Shown: positions 25,970-37,235, counted from the stretch's first letter. The stretch: 64,000 nt of DNA from Uloborus plumipes (GCA_038373865.1 JAXGGA010000458.1:162853-226852); one strand, 5' to 3'. Translations and numbers: made by a program. Notes: generated by a model from the letters alone, not told the origin.

Positions 25970-28900
25970 TTACATCTTAAGCAGTTACTTACAAGCGAAA
26001 TCTTGAGTACTGCACTAAATAATATCTCTTTTATCTTAAAAAATAACATAATTGATTTTTCAATTTAAGAAAGTAACCAGCCTCATAGAATATATAAACT
26101 GGTTTCTGAAAATATCTATGGCTAAATTTTAATTTTCTAGAAAATTTAAATTGCGATTTCTCAGTAAATTAATATTCTGATTATATTAATATTTTGAACA
26201 GCTGAACAGATGATTAGAGAAGCAATATATTCTCGTAAATTAATCTGTGATCTGTGCTTCTAAAATGGCTCTGTAACTTTCACAGGCTCACTTTTCATTA
26301 CTTTGTAATGGCTGTTCTAATCGTTGCTAGATGACTATTATCAACTTAATTTTCCCTTAATAGCTTAATCACAAAAGCAATAATATTATGGTAGAGAGGC
26401 GTTCGTTGATTGTGTAGTGTAGTACATATTTCGTACTGTTTCAAGTAGTTCAAACTGTTTTCCCATTCGATACTTTCTAGCATAGAATATTTTAGTTAGA
26501 ATGATTTAGCGAATTTTTATATATATATATATATATAAACTTAAAACTACTACTCTAATTGTCAAAATGTACTATTCGTAGAAAATACTAAGACTGAAAC
26601 AGAGTATCTTTACACCTGAAGCGAATAGTTAAGAACAAGAATCTGAGAAACTGTCATGACTAGCATTATGAAGTGATTCATGACCTCTCAGATTTTTTCC
26701 AAAAATTTACCAAATGTTTATTATCTTATTGAAAGACCAAATCCAGAATGTTTTGTTCTAAATTTAAGTTGTTTAGTTTTTATGAATAACTAAAGTTGCG
26801 GCATCAAAAATTAACCAGATTTTCAAGACAAGGAAGTTGCTGTGAGCCAAAACTCTTACCAGGAACTGTTGAACTCCAATTTTCTCTTTGTATATGGAAT
26901 ACAGAAGGTTCAAACTTTACAAAATGAATGTTAAATTTGAGGTAAGTTGTTGCCGTAAGGTCAGTGAAGGTCCTCAAAACAAGGCATTTTGGACGTTTTT
27001 CAGCATTTTTGAGGTCCAAAAACAGTTTGTACATTTCAGTTGCGACGGCAAAAGTAGTGTCGTTTGAAAGGCCAGTGTAAGCACTTTAAAATAATGTATA
27101 AACAACCCAGGAAATTTCCACTTGCTTTTCGTTGCGTAAGGCCGAAATATGAAAAATTTCATATTTTACGGATATTCAAGCGGTCATAACTTCCTCTGCC
27201 AACAACATATTGAAATATTTTTTTTGATAATGTCATACTCTATTCTTTGTCTTAACAGAACAGTTGAGTCCTTTGAGGCGAAATGTTTAAAAAAATTTTA
27301 CAAAAAATGTATTTTTGCCTGTGCATTTTTTGTAAAAAAATTTTAAACATTTCGCCTCAAAGGACTCACCTGTTCTGTAAAAACAAAGAATAGAGTATGA
27401 CATTGGCAAAAAAAATATTTCAATATGTTGTTGGCCGAAGAAGTTATGACCGCTTGAATATCGGTAAAATATGAAATTTTTCATATTTCGGCCTTACGCA
27501 ACTAAAAGCAAGTGGAAATTTCCTGGGTTATTTATACATTATTTTAAAGTGCTTGAACTGGCCTTTCAAACGACACTACTTTTGCCGTGGCAACTGAACT
27601 GTACAAACTGTTTTTGGACCTCAAAAATGCTGAAAAACGTCCAAAATGCCTTGTTTTGAGGGCCTTCACTGACCTTACGGCAACAACTTACCTCAAATTT
27701 AACATTCATTTTGTAAAGTTTGAACCTTCTGTATTCCATATACAAAAAGAAAATTAGAGTTCAACAGTTCCTGGTAAGAGTTTTGGGTCACAGCAACTTC
27801 CATGTCTTGAAAATCCGCTTAATTTTCGATGCCGCACCTTCACCTTTAGGGATCCATAAAAATTTAACAACTCAACTTTAGAGCAAAACATTCTGGATTT
27901 GGTCTTTCAATAAGATAATAAACGTTTGGTAATTTTTTGGAAAAAATCCGAGTCGTCATGAATCACAGGCGTGACACTCTCTCAGATTCTTGCTCTTAAT
28001 CACCTTCGAAATTGTGAATTACAGCACTGTAAACGATATCCCTCTTATTTGACGACATGATATATTTTGCGTTCTCTATTAGAGAAAGTAACCCACGCAT
28101 GTAATTTGAAGAGCTGGTCTATGAGAATATCTATTACGAAATTTTGATTTTCTACGAAATTGAAGTTACACCTTTTTCGTGTTCAACATTTGTATGTTGA
28201 TGACTTGAAGAATTGATGGAAGATACAAATTACATCCGTGGGCAGAAAATCCGCCTTTAATTATTTTCTTGACAAGAAAAGACGCGTCCATTTCCTTCTT
28301 TTCCTAACATAATATGACAAATATGCTTCTAAAATGGCTGTCTAACTTTTACAGGCTGACTTTTCAATATTTTATAATGTCTGTTTTAATCGTTACTAAA
28401 TGAATATTATGACCTTAATTTTCCACTTTATAGAACAAATACACAAGCAACATTATTGTACTATGGAGGCTTTCGTTGACTTCCATAAGCTTTGTTACGC
28501 CAGATGTACACATTTCGTATTGTTTTATGGAGCTCGAAATGTTAAATATTTTCCGTTCTGATACTTTTCAGTATATAAAAACATTTTAGTAATATTGATT
28601 TAGCTTTTTTTTCTAATAACCAAGCTTAAAATGACTACTTTATAGTAAAACACTACTACTTTCAGAAAATGCTACTACTGAAATAAAGTATATCTTTACA
28701 TCCAAAACAAGCAGTTAATTACCGACGAAATCTCAAATACAGAACCATTTTTTGAAGAAATTGCTGATTTAGAGTTCTCTGTTAGACAAAGTAACCCTCC
28801 TCGTGTAATTTGAAAACTTTATCCTTGAAAATACCATGTGCCTAACTTTAATTTTCAACAAAGTTGAAACTACAACTTCTTAGTGAGTTACTAAATGTTT

Positions 28901-29250
28901 GCATGCTGATTACCTAAAGAATTGATGGAAGATCTTAATTGCATCCTTCAGCAGAAAATCCGTCTACTATTATTTTCTTGATATGAAGAGACACATCCGT
29001 TTCCTTCATCTCGTAATCTAACGTGTGGATCTGAGTTTCCAAAATGGTTTAATAACTTTCGCAGGATCCCTTTTCATTACTTTATAGGAAGATTACGGTT
29101 GCTCTAAGCGCTTCTAGATGAATAGCATATTTGATCATTTTTCATTAGTATGAATGTCGATCTTAAAAAAATCAATTATCAAGAATTTCACCCTTTAAAC
29201 TATTAACTCTTTCTAAGGATTGTCTTGTGGTAAAATAGTAATAAATTATT
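25970..29250 (+). repeat. Three diverged tandem units (~0.65-0.72 kb), one junction split by a foldback element
   Basis: Unit A is about 25970-26632, unit B about 27996-28714 and unit C from 28715 to about 29250. Shared blocks occur in order: TTTACATC, GAAATC, AGAAAGTAACC, TCTAAAATGGCT or CCAAAATGG, ACTTTYACAGG, TTTTCATTACTTT, TAATCGTT, TTTCGTTGA, ATTTCGTA and TTCTGATACTTTTC. B and C also share AGAATTGATGGAAGAT and GCAGAAAATCCG. Similarity is clear but interrupted by many substitutions and indels. No continuous protein frame spans a unit, so I cannot say what the unit is. Confidence 0.7.
26633..27995. mobile_element. Foldback (near-perfect palindromic) element, 1.36 kb, TTAA-flanked
   Basis: Two ~675-bp arms (26633-27309 and 27324-27995) are reverse complements around a 14-bp centre. 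The ends are GAACAAGAATCTGAG and the complement of GAGCAAGAATCTGAG. TTAA stands on both sides (26629-26632, 27996-27999). The unit B/C junction retains the unoccupied site, AGTTAATTACCGACGAAAT with TTAA at 28715-28718. Each arm contains a 62-codon frame reading toward the outside, nearly identical between arms (starting MKFFIFRPYATKSKW), which resembles no known protein and is probably a by-product. TTAA duplication is used by piggyBac and Kolobok transposases; the ends do not look like piggyBac CCC ends. Confidence 0.85.
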
Positions 29251-29405
29251 ATTTATTATTTCCTTAATACGTTTTATTATAGTTCTAACCTTGTCCGCTT
29301 ACTTTGTCCGTCCTTACGCATTCTGTGCGTGGGTTTTTCGCTCACTTCAGAGTAATTCGGTTTATGGAAAAAAAAGAGAAATAATCTTTAAATTAGTTTA
29401 AAAAA

Positions 29406-30177
29406 TCTGGTATGGGTCCCACACTACTTCCTTTTACGTGTAAATTTCTTTGTAGATGCCTTAGTGTTAAAATAGTGCTACGAGTGAGCAAGATAGCAAT
29501 TTGAACATTTACACCCCTAGTTTGCCACGAAACAATGAAAACAAATGTTTTACAATGATTCATTTTCTAAATATCGCCGATTTTAACATCATTCAGTGGA
29601 TTTTTCACGAAATATCGCCAATAGCGCCAAATTGAACCCACATTCAAAAAATATTTTTTTCGCCAAATTTGTCGCCAACTTGGCGATATGTCGCCAAGTT
29701 GGCGTCAAACACTTGGCGACCAAAAGCTTGGCGACATATCGCCAAGTGGTCGCGCCAATTCATATCACTTGAGTCTGCATTGAAATTAACACTCATTTAC
29801 CCCTAAAAAGGGGTAAAACACCCCCTTGGGAACATTCAAATGCAACCACAAGGGGAGGTGCACAACTAGACCATCCTCAGAGCCTACATACCAAGCTAGA
29901 AGCTTCTATGGCATTTAGTTTTTGAGTTATGTGACACACATACATACGCACACACGTACATACAGACGTCACGAGAAAACTCGTCGTAATTAACTCGGGG
30001 GTGGTTGAAAATGATTTTTCGGCTGGTTATATGTTGGCAGGTACATATGCACGTGCTGACATATCGAAAAAATGACTCAACATTCATTCAGGGGTGAGTA
30101 AAATCAAAATTTAGACCCAAATTTGAGTGATTTTTTTTTCGCGATCACAATACTTCCTTTACTACGTAAAAGGAAGT
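29406..30177 (+). mobile_element. A6-flanked repeat family, copy B, uninterrupted (772 bp)
   Basis: The most complete copy. It starts TCTGGTATGGGTCCC and ends with the hairpin ACTTCCTTT-ACTACGT-AAAGGAAGT. AAAAAA flanks both ends (29400-29405, 30178-30183), and copy 3 of the H repeat shows the empty site GTTTAAAAAACTAAAAAA at 43131. The interior holds the TTGGCGA inverted repeat, CACATACATACGCACACACG, and a CACGAGAAAACTCG palindrome. No terminal inverted repeat lines up and there is no coding frame; a SINE, Helitron relative or DNA MITE all remain possible. Confidence 0.8.
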
Positions 30178-30201
30178 AAAAAACTAAGAAATACTCTTTT
30201 A

Positions 30202-30503
30202 GGCAGGGATTCAAGTAAAACAGGCCATCGCAAATTACAATCGCTACTGGAAATGAATTACATTAGAACGTTTCTTGATAAAAACATCGTGACGTTAGCG
30301 CGACGTTTGCCTATGAAAAACGAGCTAGATAAAACGTCACAGCCTACTTGGCGAATAAGAGGAGATCGCTGAGTGCTTGTGAGCTCTTATTGGCTCCACC
30401 CGTAGTGACGTCATGCCAAGTTAAGTTGATGATAATGTAATTCACTTCCAGTAGCGATTGCAATTCGAAGCGATCGCAGTGCTGTTTCACTTGAATCCCT
30501 GCC
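30202..30503. mobile_element. MITE, 302 bp, long TIRs, TTA target duplication
   Basis: Termini GGCAGGGATTCAAGTAAAAC and the complement of GGCAGGGATTCAAGTGAAAC; similarity extends about 70 bp inward with indels (ATCGCTACTGGAAATGAATT). TTA flanks both ends (30199-30201, 30504-30506). The H repeat at 43151-43160 (CGCTTTTAGA) is the unoccupied equivalent. A 3-bp TWA duplication and a GG-starting TIR fit PIF/Harbinger, by inference. Confidence 0.85.
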
Positions 30504-30696
30504 TTAGATGCACTTATAATGCATCAACATGTAATATAATAACATAGTCTAGATAATATATTTTAGCCCTTAGTATTAATAATAGTACTAAATATATTAC
30601 TTATATATTTGCAAAGAACGTGAATTTCATCTTTTATTCAGAGTCACATACAGACATACCCACTAGTGAAATTAATAAAAACGCATTAAAAAGTGG

Positions 30697-32364
30697 ATAA
30701 TTTGCAACAGCTTGTTATGAATGCAAGTTTTACAGCCGATAGGACAAGGGCAGAAAATAATAAGAGTAGTAATGACTCATTAAAACAGCTTAAAGTTATT
30801 AACGTTTTTCATTTGATTAACAGATGTTCTCGATGTTTTCTTATGAGAGATATCCCGTTGGGAAAATATTCAGTTGAAAGTCGTTTCTTCTCCAAACGCA
30901 CATGTAAATATTTCTTGCCTAAAGCTCCCGAACCTTGTTCTGCTTTAAAGGAAATTTGGCGACAGAATGTTCAATTTCAGACGCATTTCACTACCAGTAT
31001 GGCAACCCTTTTGGATAGCGAGCAGAAATGCTCTTTTGACAATAATATTTCAACGTGCCAAAAGCTTTTTAAAGCGTTCCATTTTGAATAGTGCACAGCT
31101 CGGCTTCTGACAGGTTGAGGGTACGTGATAGCTCAGAGATTTCAAATGCAATTTCTAGCAGTGAATAGGAAGAATAAATGTATCGCGTGTGCACTGATAA
31201 AAGAACGAGAAACGATGGTATTAAAAGTATAATGCGTCTTAATATAAAGGAGGGGTGTATGCCGAGAATTTTTGTAAGGAGGAAAATATTTTTGTGGAAA
31301 AATGAACATTTTGAAGTATTGGAGAGGAAGTGAAGTTTGTATCGAATGATGAGAAAAAGGGAAATAAAATCAAACCTGGTTTTTCTATGAAGCAAGAAAT
31401 GATGGTAATATTTCATGCTGTGAGAAAGAATTTAACTTAATGGAATAGCTTTAAATATTTATAAATATTTTGAAAATAATTCAAATAAGACCTACGAAGG
31501 AGGGGAAAAAGAGTTTTTTAAAAGAGAGGATTTAAGTTAAAAACAGGGAATTCTTACACCAAGAATAGATTGGATAGTTGGTTGCGTTAGGTTTTCTTGC
31601 ACAAGAGCACTCATAGGCTATACTGCGCCAAACAATGCTACTGGATAACTTTTTTATATGAAGAGACGGTAAAGCAGGCTATACTGCGCCAAACAATGCT
31701 CCTGGATAACTTTTTTATATGAAGAGACGGTAACGCCGAAATTTAAAGTGCAGCAACCATAAAACTTTTAAAAATTTATAAATATTTTCAAAACAGACAC
31801 ATATACGAAGTCCAAAAATGTAATTAATCAGGCGAAAAAAGGAACTGACAAATAATTTTGAGTAAAACCAGAAACACATAACAAAACAAAGACGAAGCAA
31901 ACAATTACAAAGATAAAAGCACTAAATTTGAGACATAAAACCAATCTCATGAAGAAAGGATTAGGTTATTATAAGGTTACCAAGACTAGAAGTGCGAATA
32001 ATAGTAGATTTTAACTCCCAAATGTTACATGGAGGTCATGTATACAAAAGACTGCTCAGATAATGCACCTTTGCATTTAAAAATAAGGGATATAGCATTA
32101 CTAATTTTGTTTGGATAACGTAATTGTAGGGGCAGTGGAACATAAGGGCTGTACTGGGGATAAAATAATAGGTTTGAGACTACCTACGCGGTAACTTCTC
32201 GAAATTCAAATCTTCAAAATGCAGCTTTAGGAGATCTTTAGATGTTTGCTTTAATGGGTGGTCAAGATCCCAAAACCAACTTACTGGATTAGTGTTAATG
32301 AGCAGTGGAAGAGTCATTATTCTGTTCTGGGTGATACTGGCAGGAAAAATGAAATAAAAAGGTA
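30697..32364. other. No gene recognised
   Basis: The longest frames (132 codons plus-strand at 30693-31091; 115 codons minus-strand at 31069-31416) match no family I recognise. They might be chance or a lineage-specific sequence. A recent 61-bp tandem duplication is listed separately. Confidence 0.45.
31616..31733 (+). repeat. Tandem duplication, 61-bp unit, two near-identical copies
   Basis: The unit beginning GGCTATACTGCGCCAAACAA and ending GAAGAGACGGTAA appears at 31616 and again at 31677, with a single difference (GCTACTGG versus GCTCCTGG) over the shared part. The closeness suggests a recent event. Confidence 0.9.
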
Positions 32365-32535
32365 CAGTCGAGCCATCTTGTTAGATTATCGGTTAAAAGA
32401 TTGTCCCACTTAATATAATACATTTACATGCAATATACCAAAATGTTGTCATGTATTATTTTGGGCAATGGAATATTTCGCTTATTAGAATATTTTGTGG
32501 GGAAAAATGACTATTCCATTAAGCGGGCTCTACTG
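32365..32535. mobile_element. pogo/Tigger-like MITE, 171 bp, TA-flanked
   Basis: Left end CAGTCGAGCCATCTTGTTAG and right end the complement of CAGTAGAGCCCGCTTAATGG, each preceded or followed by TA (32363-32364, 32536-32537). TTATCGGTTAAAAGATTGTC inside matches the right end of the 22142-22635 element. No coding capacity. Confidence 0.7.
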
Positions 32536-32537
32536 TA

Positions 32538-33172
32538 CTTAAGAAATTGTATCCGATGAAAAAGTGTTCAGAAAAGTAATACAGAAATATAAGAACTAAA
32601 TTGAAATATATACCATTGAAGAATTAAAACGACAGAGAAAATATGGTATCTTATGACGGAATTAAATCTAGCAATTTATTCTCTCAATTGAGGAGAGAAA
32701 AAATCTTAATTGCCGAAGCAGACGGGAACTCTAATAAAGTGACATATTTGTTTCGTTTATTAATGGAATCTGAGAAGTAAAGAACTCCTTAGGATAAAAA
32801 TCAACGATAATATTCTTCCTTAACTCATAATCAATAAAAGGACAAAGAGCGATTGATGAAAGTAAAGACTAGATCAAATGAGTTTCTTGATTTCCCGATA
32901 AGTTTTCTCATTTTATGTAATGATAGGTTTTTAATTCAAACTACACATCGATTTTTTTATGCGAAGAACTAACAACTTGCGAAAGATGTTTAAATTTATA
33001 AAAGTTATTGAACTTCAGCTTTCCACTTGAAGAAGTTATTCAATTATATTTTTCTATGCTTCAGTTTATCGCAAGGATGGGGTGTATTTAAAGCATGTTT
33101 ACAAAATGATGTATTAAAACAAAAATCAAGCAATATATACTACACTTTCAAAAAATTGGGGGAAATTCAATG
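32538..33172. other. No feature recognised
   Basis: AT-rich; no supported signal. Confidence 0.45.
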
Positions 33173-33422
33173 GCGCACCCACTGGGGGAGCTAAATGGCT
33201 TAAGCCCCTTCTAGAAGTATCAAGTTGAACTCCATTGATTGAACCTAACTCCTTGAAATGCGTTTTTTGGACTTGATTTCTGGAAATTTGCCAAAACATA
33301 GCCCCCAACCCCCTTTTTAATTTCACCGAAAATGACTGCAGTTTTTTCTTTAGGACTTCAAAGTCGAAAACATTCCGAAGGAGGGCCACTTAGCCCCTCT
33401 TAGGAAACAATCCTGGGTGCGC
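33173..33422. mobile_element. MITE-like element, 250 bp, CAATG-flanked
   Basis: Ends GCGCACCCA and TGGGTGCGC are exact inverted repeats; CAATG stands directly outside both (33168-33172, 33423-33427). The 87-codon minus-strand frame inside is not recognisable. The superfamily is not assigned. Confidence 0.6.
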
Positions 33423-33460
33423 CAATGGGGAAACTGGTAATGTTTACTATCTTGTTAAAA

Positions 33461-33849
33461 CACAAGCATCATGTTTCGTTGTTTTTACAGTATGATGCAG
33501 CTATTATTACAGTACTTTTACGGTAATAAACTGTAAAACTGCTAATTTTACAGTAGTAAACTGTAAAAGTGCTAGTTTACAGTAATAAACTGTAAAATTG
33601 CTAGTTCCACAGTTTATCACTGTGCATTTTACAGTTTTAAACTGTAATCTCTGCTGCCAGTATTACACTTTTGTTTTTACAGTAAAATACAGTTAATTCA
33701 TTGGTAATGAACTGTAAAACTGCTATTTTTACAGTAATAAACTGGAAAATAGCTAGTTTTACAGTTTATAACTGCGATTTTACAGTTTTAAACTGAAACC
33801 TCTGCTTTCATTATTATACTGTAAAAACAACCACTTATTTTTTGCAGTG
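33461..33849 (+). mobile_element. CACTG/ACAGTA family copy
   Basis: The start is degenerate (CACAAGCATCATGTTTCG), then GTTTTTACAGTATGATGCAG, two rounds of ACAGTAATAAACTGTAAAAT-type motifs, CTGCTGCCAGTATTAC in the middle, and the end TTATTTTTTGCAGTG. Confidence 0.75.
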
Positions 33850-34126
33850 TAGCTGGTGCGTGATGGCGTATAAACGCTTCACCTCAAAGTGGCACACTAT
33901 TTAAATTTTACACAACAAAAGAGTTTTATTAGGTTTTGACTACACACTAGTTATTTAGACTGTATAAAATCAGCTAATAAACATAATGAAATGAATAAAT
34001 ACCTTTGTGAAACAAAGTAACAGTCGTAAAACAACGTCGATAAAGCACAAATATGCAATTGAATTGTAGACATGTGTTTCAGGATTTTCAACGAGCAATC
34101 TTTCTTTAAGTCGAAGTGTGACCTTT

Positions 34127-34195
34127 GGGATGTAATGACAAGGCTTCACTAGATAGCGTTTTATACAGGCTGTATCATTACTCAGAACATCAATG
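34127..34195 (-). repeat. Inverted partial copy of a dispersed repeat (34.9 and 55.0 kb)
   Basis: The minus strand reads ACAGCCTGTATAAAACGCTA then TCTAGTGAAGCCTTGTCATT, matching the direct copies at 34917-35050 and 54966-55090. Confidence 0.7.
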
Positions 34196-34916
34196 GTAAA
34201 GATTTGCCCGCTAGAGAGCGCTGAACAAGGACCACCCAAATGTTTGTTTACATTTATTAGCATATTGTTTCTGCTGTAAAAAGAGATGTTTATCCTATCT
34301 TGTAGGGTTAAAAAATATTGATATAGTTAGTTGAAGTGGAGTACAGAGTGAATGGATGCCGAAGACCTTATTAGTGCTGCCTTTTAGAGGAAATAAATTC
34401 CCCTTTCAGGTAAAGTTGGTCACACTTATGATTCTGTCATACGACATTCATTCATCTGTTTACTTTCTTCGAATTAACAACATATAGCAATGGCGTTCAA
34501 TTTTGGCATCTCTGCATTAATAAAATATACGCTTAAATTCACCGACGATAAATAAAAAATGTAGCAATGAAATAATATTGTTCTAATTTACTATTTTGTT
34601 TCATTATTGTTGCTCACACGATCTTAATTGCTACGCAAAAGTTCAGATGTTTATTTTGTTGGCGTTGACGCATCAGAGCGATAAATGGCGAATCTATTCG
34701 TCGAGACATTTCATTTTTTCGTTTTGATGCCGCAGAATGAAATGTACCGTAATGAAGCGATGGTGTACAACGGAAAGACGATTGACAACAAAACATATTA
34801 ATTTTTTAGTAACAACGAAACGAGCGTATATAATAGCTTGGTACTAAAGAGCAATACTTAACTTTTAATTAACTTTTATAATTAACTTTTAATTTTGTCT
34901 TTTATTATCTGATTTG
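34196..34916. other. No feature recognised
   Basis: No coding or RNA signal supported between the inverted and direct copies of the dispersed repeat. Confidence 0.45.
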
Positions 34917-35050
34917 TATATAATGATAGTTACCATAAAATTCGACAGATGTCGCTGGACAAAGACTACCGTTTGTATCCCAAGGATTTTGATCAAATGA
35001 AACAGCCTGTATAAAACGTTATCTAGTGAAGCCTTGGTAATGACATCTAA
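34917..35050 (+). repeat. Dispersed repeat with GAAACAGCCTGTATAAAACG core
   Basis: Shares AGTTACCATAAAATTCGACA, GATGTCGCTGGACAA, AATGAAACAGCCTGTATAA and ATCTAGTGAAGCCTTG with 54966-55090. Function and class are unknown. Confidence 0.7.
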
Positions 35051-35247
35051 AAAAACTAATCTACTGTAACTAATAAACATAATATAGTGTTTTAAAATTA
35101 AATATAGCAACATTAACTGCATAAAACGTGCATACTACTGCATGCAAGTCTTTCGGCGTTACAAGGAACGCCTTTTTTAATACAAATTAAGTTAGCTTAT
35201 GTCTGAAAATACACTTCGCTTCACTTCACTGTAGAGTCTCTCGTACC

Positions 35248-35512
35248 TATCACACGTCGTTTAACCAGTTGGATGGGGCCCTAAAGAATGTTCTGTTTTT
35301 TGATACAGACCAGGAGCAGAGTATTCCTTCGTCCAGTACCCCCAGAGTTATGGATTCACTTGGGAGATTTATGACTACGACCCTTTTTTAACGTGCCCCA
35401 GTCACCATTAGTGAACACGGTATATCTTTGACCAGCTAGAATCGAAAGCGGTACCCACCTGTTACGAGTCCGACGCCTTCCCGATTGGGCCGCAGGGATT
35501 CATGAAAAGACA
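35248..35512 (-). mobile_element. tRNA-derived SINE (type 2), copy 1
   Basis: The minus-strand head GCGGCCCAATCGGGAAGGCG, then GTCGGACTCGTAACAGG (anticodon-arm-like, CGT in the loop) and CGCTTTCGATTCTAGC (B-box-like) is followed by a body shared with 54128-54402: CACGTTAAAAAAGGGTCGTA, GTCATAAATCTCCCAAGTGA, CTCTGGGGGTACTGG, GGGCCCCATCC and GGTTAAACGACG. Two diverged copies with the same layout argue for a mobile family. Confidence 0.7.
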
Positions 35513-36875
35513 TCCGACAAAAGAGAAATTCTTTCGTCGAATGTGTTTTCATCTATAATCTCACTTCCTTTGCATTGAAAAAGCGTTCCCTATGAAGCAG
35601 AAAGACGTGCATGTAGTAATCTGAATGATTTTTGCAATAACACGCTGCTATTTTTTATTTTACTGTCCTGCTCAAAGATATTTATATATTTCTTATAACA
35701 TATTTTTTTCTTGTATCGCTTGAGTATAAAATAGCTGAAGCATTTTGTAAAACTAGCGGCAGGTCAAAATTGTCTTCAGTGAGAGAACAGGGATATCAAT
35801 ATTTTTATCGTTTTATAAAGAAATGGTTAAACTGAAGCTGTTTGCACAGTTTAACCATTTTACAGAAGATGACCCATTTAAGGCAGAATTTACAAAAAAA
35901 AAAAAAAAAAAAGCACTAATTGCTGAATTATATATGTATTTCATAACGAACTGTTTAGCAAACAATCATTTGGCAAAAGAATTCATTACTGTAAAGTTAT
36001 AGGTATCGTGTTAGTTAATCATACGTTTATAAATGATTTTCCTAGCCACGTTATTTTTAAAAAAGAGGAAAAAAGTTTAAGTAAATAGTATTTTAGTAAA
36101 AGGATTGCCGCCAAATAAGGAGATATTTAAAAATCAACACCTGTTTCAAATCAGAAAAATCTACTCGTCAAAACAAGAGGTTGGGGAAAGGGGGATGAAT
36201 CCTATGTAGAATAATAAATTATAATGGATATATCAGTTAGCTGCGATATGTGTAATGCATATGTATTCAAACTAAGAAAAAATATGTTCAATTTATGTAA
36301 TAATTTGAAATATAATGTAAGAAATACAGCAAAAATTTTTAAAAAGTTTCAAAGAAAAGTAGTAGTTGTTAAGATGTCTTCCCTTCATTCTTTGCCATTT
36401 TCACGACAAATTAAATTCACTACAAATAAGTGTGAAAAACAAACGGAAAGCTCATAAGGAACAAAAAAAAATCAATAACAAAGAATTTCATAACTCCAAA
36501 AAAATCCAAGAAAAAAGTAAAAAAAAAAAAAACCCTTATCTGAATTAAGACTAGCAATTTATTTTCTCAGCTTAGAAGAAAAAAAAAGGATAATTTCTTA
36601 ATTGTCTGACAAAAAAAGAAGAGAGATGATAAATTGACATATTTGTTTCTATTTCTTACAAACATTGGACGATAAAAAATCCTCAAGGGGAGAAATAAGA
36701 GATTCTTTTTAGTTAACTCATAATCAATAGAAGGAGTGAAAGGACTTGATCGCGAAATGAGAAACGGAATGAATGAAGACTGGCTGTGGTTTCCTAATTT
36801 TCCGATAAGTTTTTCATAATTATAGTCAAATTGTATTTTTTGCTTAATTTATATTTGTGTGAGCTAGACTGATAG
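35513..36875. other. No feature recognised
   Basis: Poly-A at 35890-35909 and AT-rich sequence; the 77- and 60-codon frames at 36224-36548 are lysine-rich low-complexity readings of A-rich DNA. Confidence 0.5.
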
Positions 36876-37235
36876 TGGTGTAAAATAACCTATTGTTTTT
36901 ATTCTGGCAGCAGAGGTTCCTGTTTAAAATTGTAAAATGCACAGCAATAAATGGCAAAACTAGCAAATTTACAGTTTATTACTGTATAGAAACAATTTTA
37001 CAGTTTATTACCACGAAGTTAGCTGTATTATACTGTAAAAACATTAGTATAATACTGGCAGCAGAGGTTCCAGTTTAAAACTGAAATGCTCAGCAATAAA
37101 CTGTAAAATTTGTATAGTTTACTACTGTAAAATTAGCAATTTTACAGTTTATTACTGCAAAATTAGCTATTTTTAGTTTGTTACTACAAAATTAGCTGTA
37201 TTATATTGTGAAAATAACATCTTTTTTTTACAGTG
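36876..37235 (-). mobile_element. CACTG/ACAGTA family copy, inverted
   Basis: On the minus strand it begins CACTGTAAAAAAAAGATGTT at 37235 and reaches a degenerate right end near 36876. TTCTGGCAGCAGAGGTTCC blocks occur twice (36902 and 37054) and the ACAGTTTATTACTG motifs between them identify the family. Confidence 0.8.

Larger units (their letters stand above)
29384..30696 (+). repeat. H repeat, copy 2, split by two insertions
   Basis: H sequence is present at 29384-29405, 30178-30201 and 30504-30696. The interruptions are the A6-family copy B and a 302-bp MITE. Joined, these pieces follow the uninterrupted copy 3 at 43118-43300: AATAATCTTTAAATTAGTTT, CTAAAAAATACGCTTTTAGA, then ACTTATAATGCATCAACATG. 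Confidence 0.8.

Noticed and set aside
26974..27659. Two near-identical 62-codon frames as a duplicated gene
   Set aside because: They are mirror images in the arms of the TTAA foldback; protein similarity follows from the DNA palindrome.
30693..31091. 132-codon open frame as a host gene
   Set aside because: No recognisable domain, no family resemblance, surroundings are repeats; length is possible by chance in 64 kb.
31069..31416. 115-codon minus-strand frame with hydrophobic stretches
   Set aside because: Composition follows AT-rich DNA; no motif or start context that sets it apart.
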